Of a DNA stretch of 64,000 nt, positions 63,102 through 64,000 are shown piece by piece. The DNA comes from Xanthomonas cucurbitae (lineage in GTDB: Bacteria; Pseudomonadota; Gammaproteobacteria; Xanthomonadales; Xanthomonadaceae). Position 1 is the first letter of the stretch, and every line of letters starts with the position of its first letter. The notes under the pieces are model-generated. The model ran no database searches. It had not been told where the DNA came from and saw only the letters and a list, made by a program, of their open reading frames with translations. The position numbers were made by a program, and so were the translations under genes. Location of the stretch: the NCBI RefSeq assembly GCF_002939885.1, contig NZ_MDED01000003.1, forward strand, positions 124,001 to 188,000, in the 5' to 3' direction.

Positions 63102-64000
63102 TCAGCTCTCGCGCAGATGCCGTGGCCGCAAGCCCAGCGCCAGCTGCGCCATCACGTAGGTGAGCCCGCCACTGCCAACCAGCACCGCCAGCCAACCGAT
63201 CCGCTGCCATTTGTCCATCCCGGTGAACGACGGCAACCACCACAACAGGCCCAACAGCACCACGCCCATCGCCGCACACGCCAGCGCCAGACGCAGCACA
63301 TAGCCGCCCCAGCCCGGCCGGCGCTGGTACACGCCAGATTTGCCCAGCCAATACCACAGCAACCCCAGGTTGAGATAGCTCGACAGCGCACTGGCAATTC
63401 CCAGCGCCAGGTGCAGCCCCGGCTGCTTGCCCAGCGCCTGCATCACGCCCTGCGCCTTGAGCTCGGGCGGCACCATGAGCTGGTACAGCACTGCCAGCAA
63501 CACGACGTTGAAGACCATATTGGCTACCAGCGCCGCCACGCCGGCGCGCACCGGGGTGCGGGTATCCTGGCGCGCATAGAACGCCGGCAGCACCACCTTG
63601 AGCATCGCGTACGCCGGCAGGCCGAAGCTCAGCCCGTACACCGACATCGCCGTCATCCGGGTATCGAAGGCAGTGAACTGGCGGTACTGGAACAACGTTG
63701 CCACCAGCGGCTCGGCCAGCAACAACAACCCCAGCATCGCCGGCATGGCGATCAGCAAGGTGGTCCGGAAGCCCCAGTCCAGTGCGCCAGAAAACGCGGC
63801 GCGGTCGGTCTTGACGTGATGCCGCGCCAACGCCGGCAGGATCACCGTGCCCAATGCCACGCCAAACACGCCCAGCGGCAGCTCCAGGAAACGGTCGGCC
63901 AGCGACAGCCACGACTGCGAGCCGTCGATCAGCCTGGCGGCGATGACGGTGTCCAGCAGCAGGTTGATCTGCGCCACCGAAGAGCCGAACAGGGTCGGCA
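63102..64000 (-). CDS. murJ: lipid II flippase MurJ, C-terminal part
   Basis: The frame is open to the right edge; about 299 codons are visible. PTLFGSSVAQINLLLDT and LGVFGVALGTVILPAL are MurJ signatures, followed by about eight membrane helices. It translocates the peptidoglycan precursor lipid II across the inner membrane. The true start lies outside the window. Confidence 0.93.
   Translation of the reverse strand, partial: PTLFGSSVAQINLLLDTVIAARLIDGSQSWLSLADRFLELPLGVFGVALGTVILPALARHHVKTDRAAFSGALDWGFRTTLLIAMPAMLGLLLLAEPLVATLFQYRQFTAFDTRMTAMSVYGLSFGLPAYAMLKVVLPAFYARQDTRTPVRAGVAALVANMVFNVVLLAVLYQLMVPPELKAQGVMQALGKQPGLHLALGIASALSSYLNLGLLWYWLGKSGVYQRRPGWGGYVLRLALACAAMGVVLLGLLWWLPSFTGMDKWQRIGWLAVLVGSGGLTYVMAQLALGLRPRHLRES

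Overview
The window looks like the chromosome of a plant-pathogenic Xanthomonas. It is GC-rich and carries hrpX and hrpG back to back, the regulator pair that controls type III secretion in this genus. It also has a dense set of hybrid sensor kinases, a TonB-dependent receptor and the housekeeping run murJ-ribF-ileS-lspA-ispH. The species cannot be fixed from this sequence alone.

Layout. 0-0.8 kb: 3' end of a GH51 arabinofuranosidase. 1.7-7.4 kb: a tripartite HME-type RND efflux operon, followed at 7.7-9.4 kb by a sensor kinase and FixJ-like regulator. 9.6-16.9 kb: two divergent signalling operons; the right-hand one is a three-receiver hybrid kinase, CheR, CheB and receiver-kinase, all translationally overlapped. 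17.3-18.3 kb: a DUF1428 protein and a thioredoxin 2. 18.3-20.7 kb: a TonB-dependent receptor. 21.0-26.4 kb: a stressosome operon (RsbR, RsbS, RsbT, an RsbW/SpoIIE fusion and two histidine kinases). 26.8-28.4 kb: a HipBA toxin-antitoxin pair with a readable promoter. 28.5-32.8 kb: a TPR protein and a divergent HSP90. 33.0-36.0 kb: hrpX and hrpG. 36.2-39.2 kb: a DUF805 remnant, radA and an alpha-oxoamine synthase. 39.6-45.6 kb: an M61 peptidase and the cytochrome bo operon cyoABCD.

From about 45.97 to 57.08 kb an 11.1 kb element sits in a tRNA-Thr(CGU) gene. It has a P4-type integrase, a small AlpA/excisionase-like protein, a primase-helicase, an iteron array with a 26-bp perfect palindrome (probable origin), a terminase-small-subunit-like protein, several unknown small genes, a SacI-family restriction-modification cassette, a membrane-anchored protein and an XRE regulator. 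I see no capsid, tail, relaxase or conjugation genes. The order int-alpA-primase-origin-terS-cargo is that of a phage satellite (PICI/P4-like). The element appears to have replaced the 3' half and terminator of the tRNA gene, leaving the displaced native half at its other end.

57.1-64 kb: tRNA-Thr, ispH, lspA, a short block of 34-bp tandem repeats, ileS, ribF and the C-terminal part of murJ, all on the minus strand.
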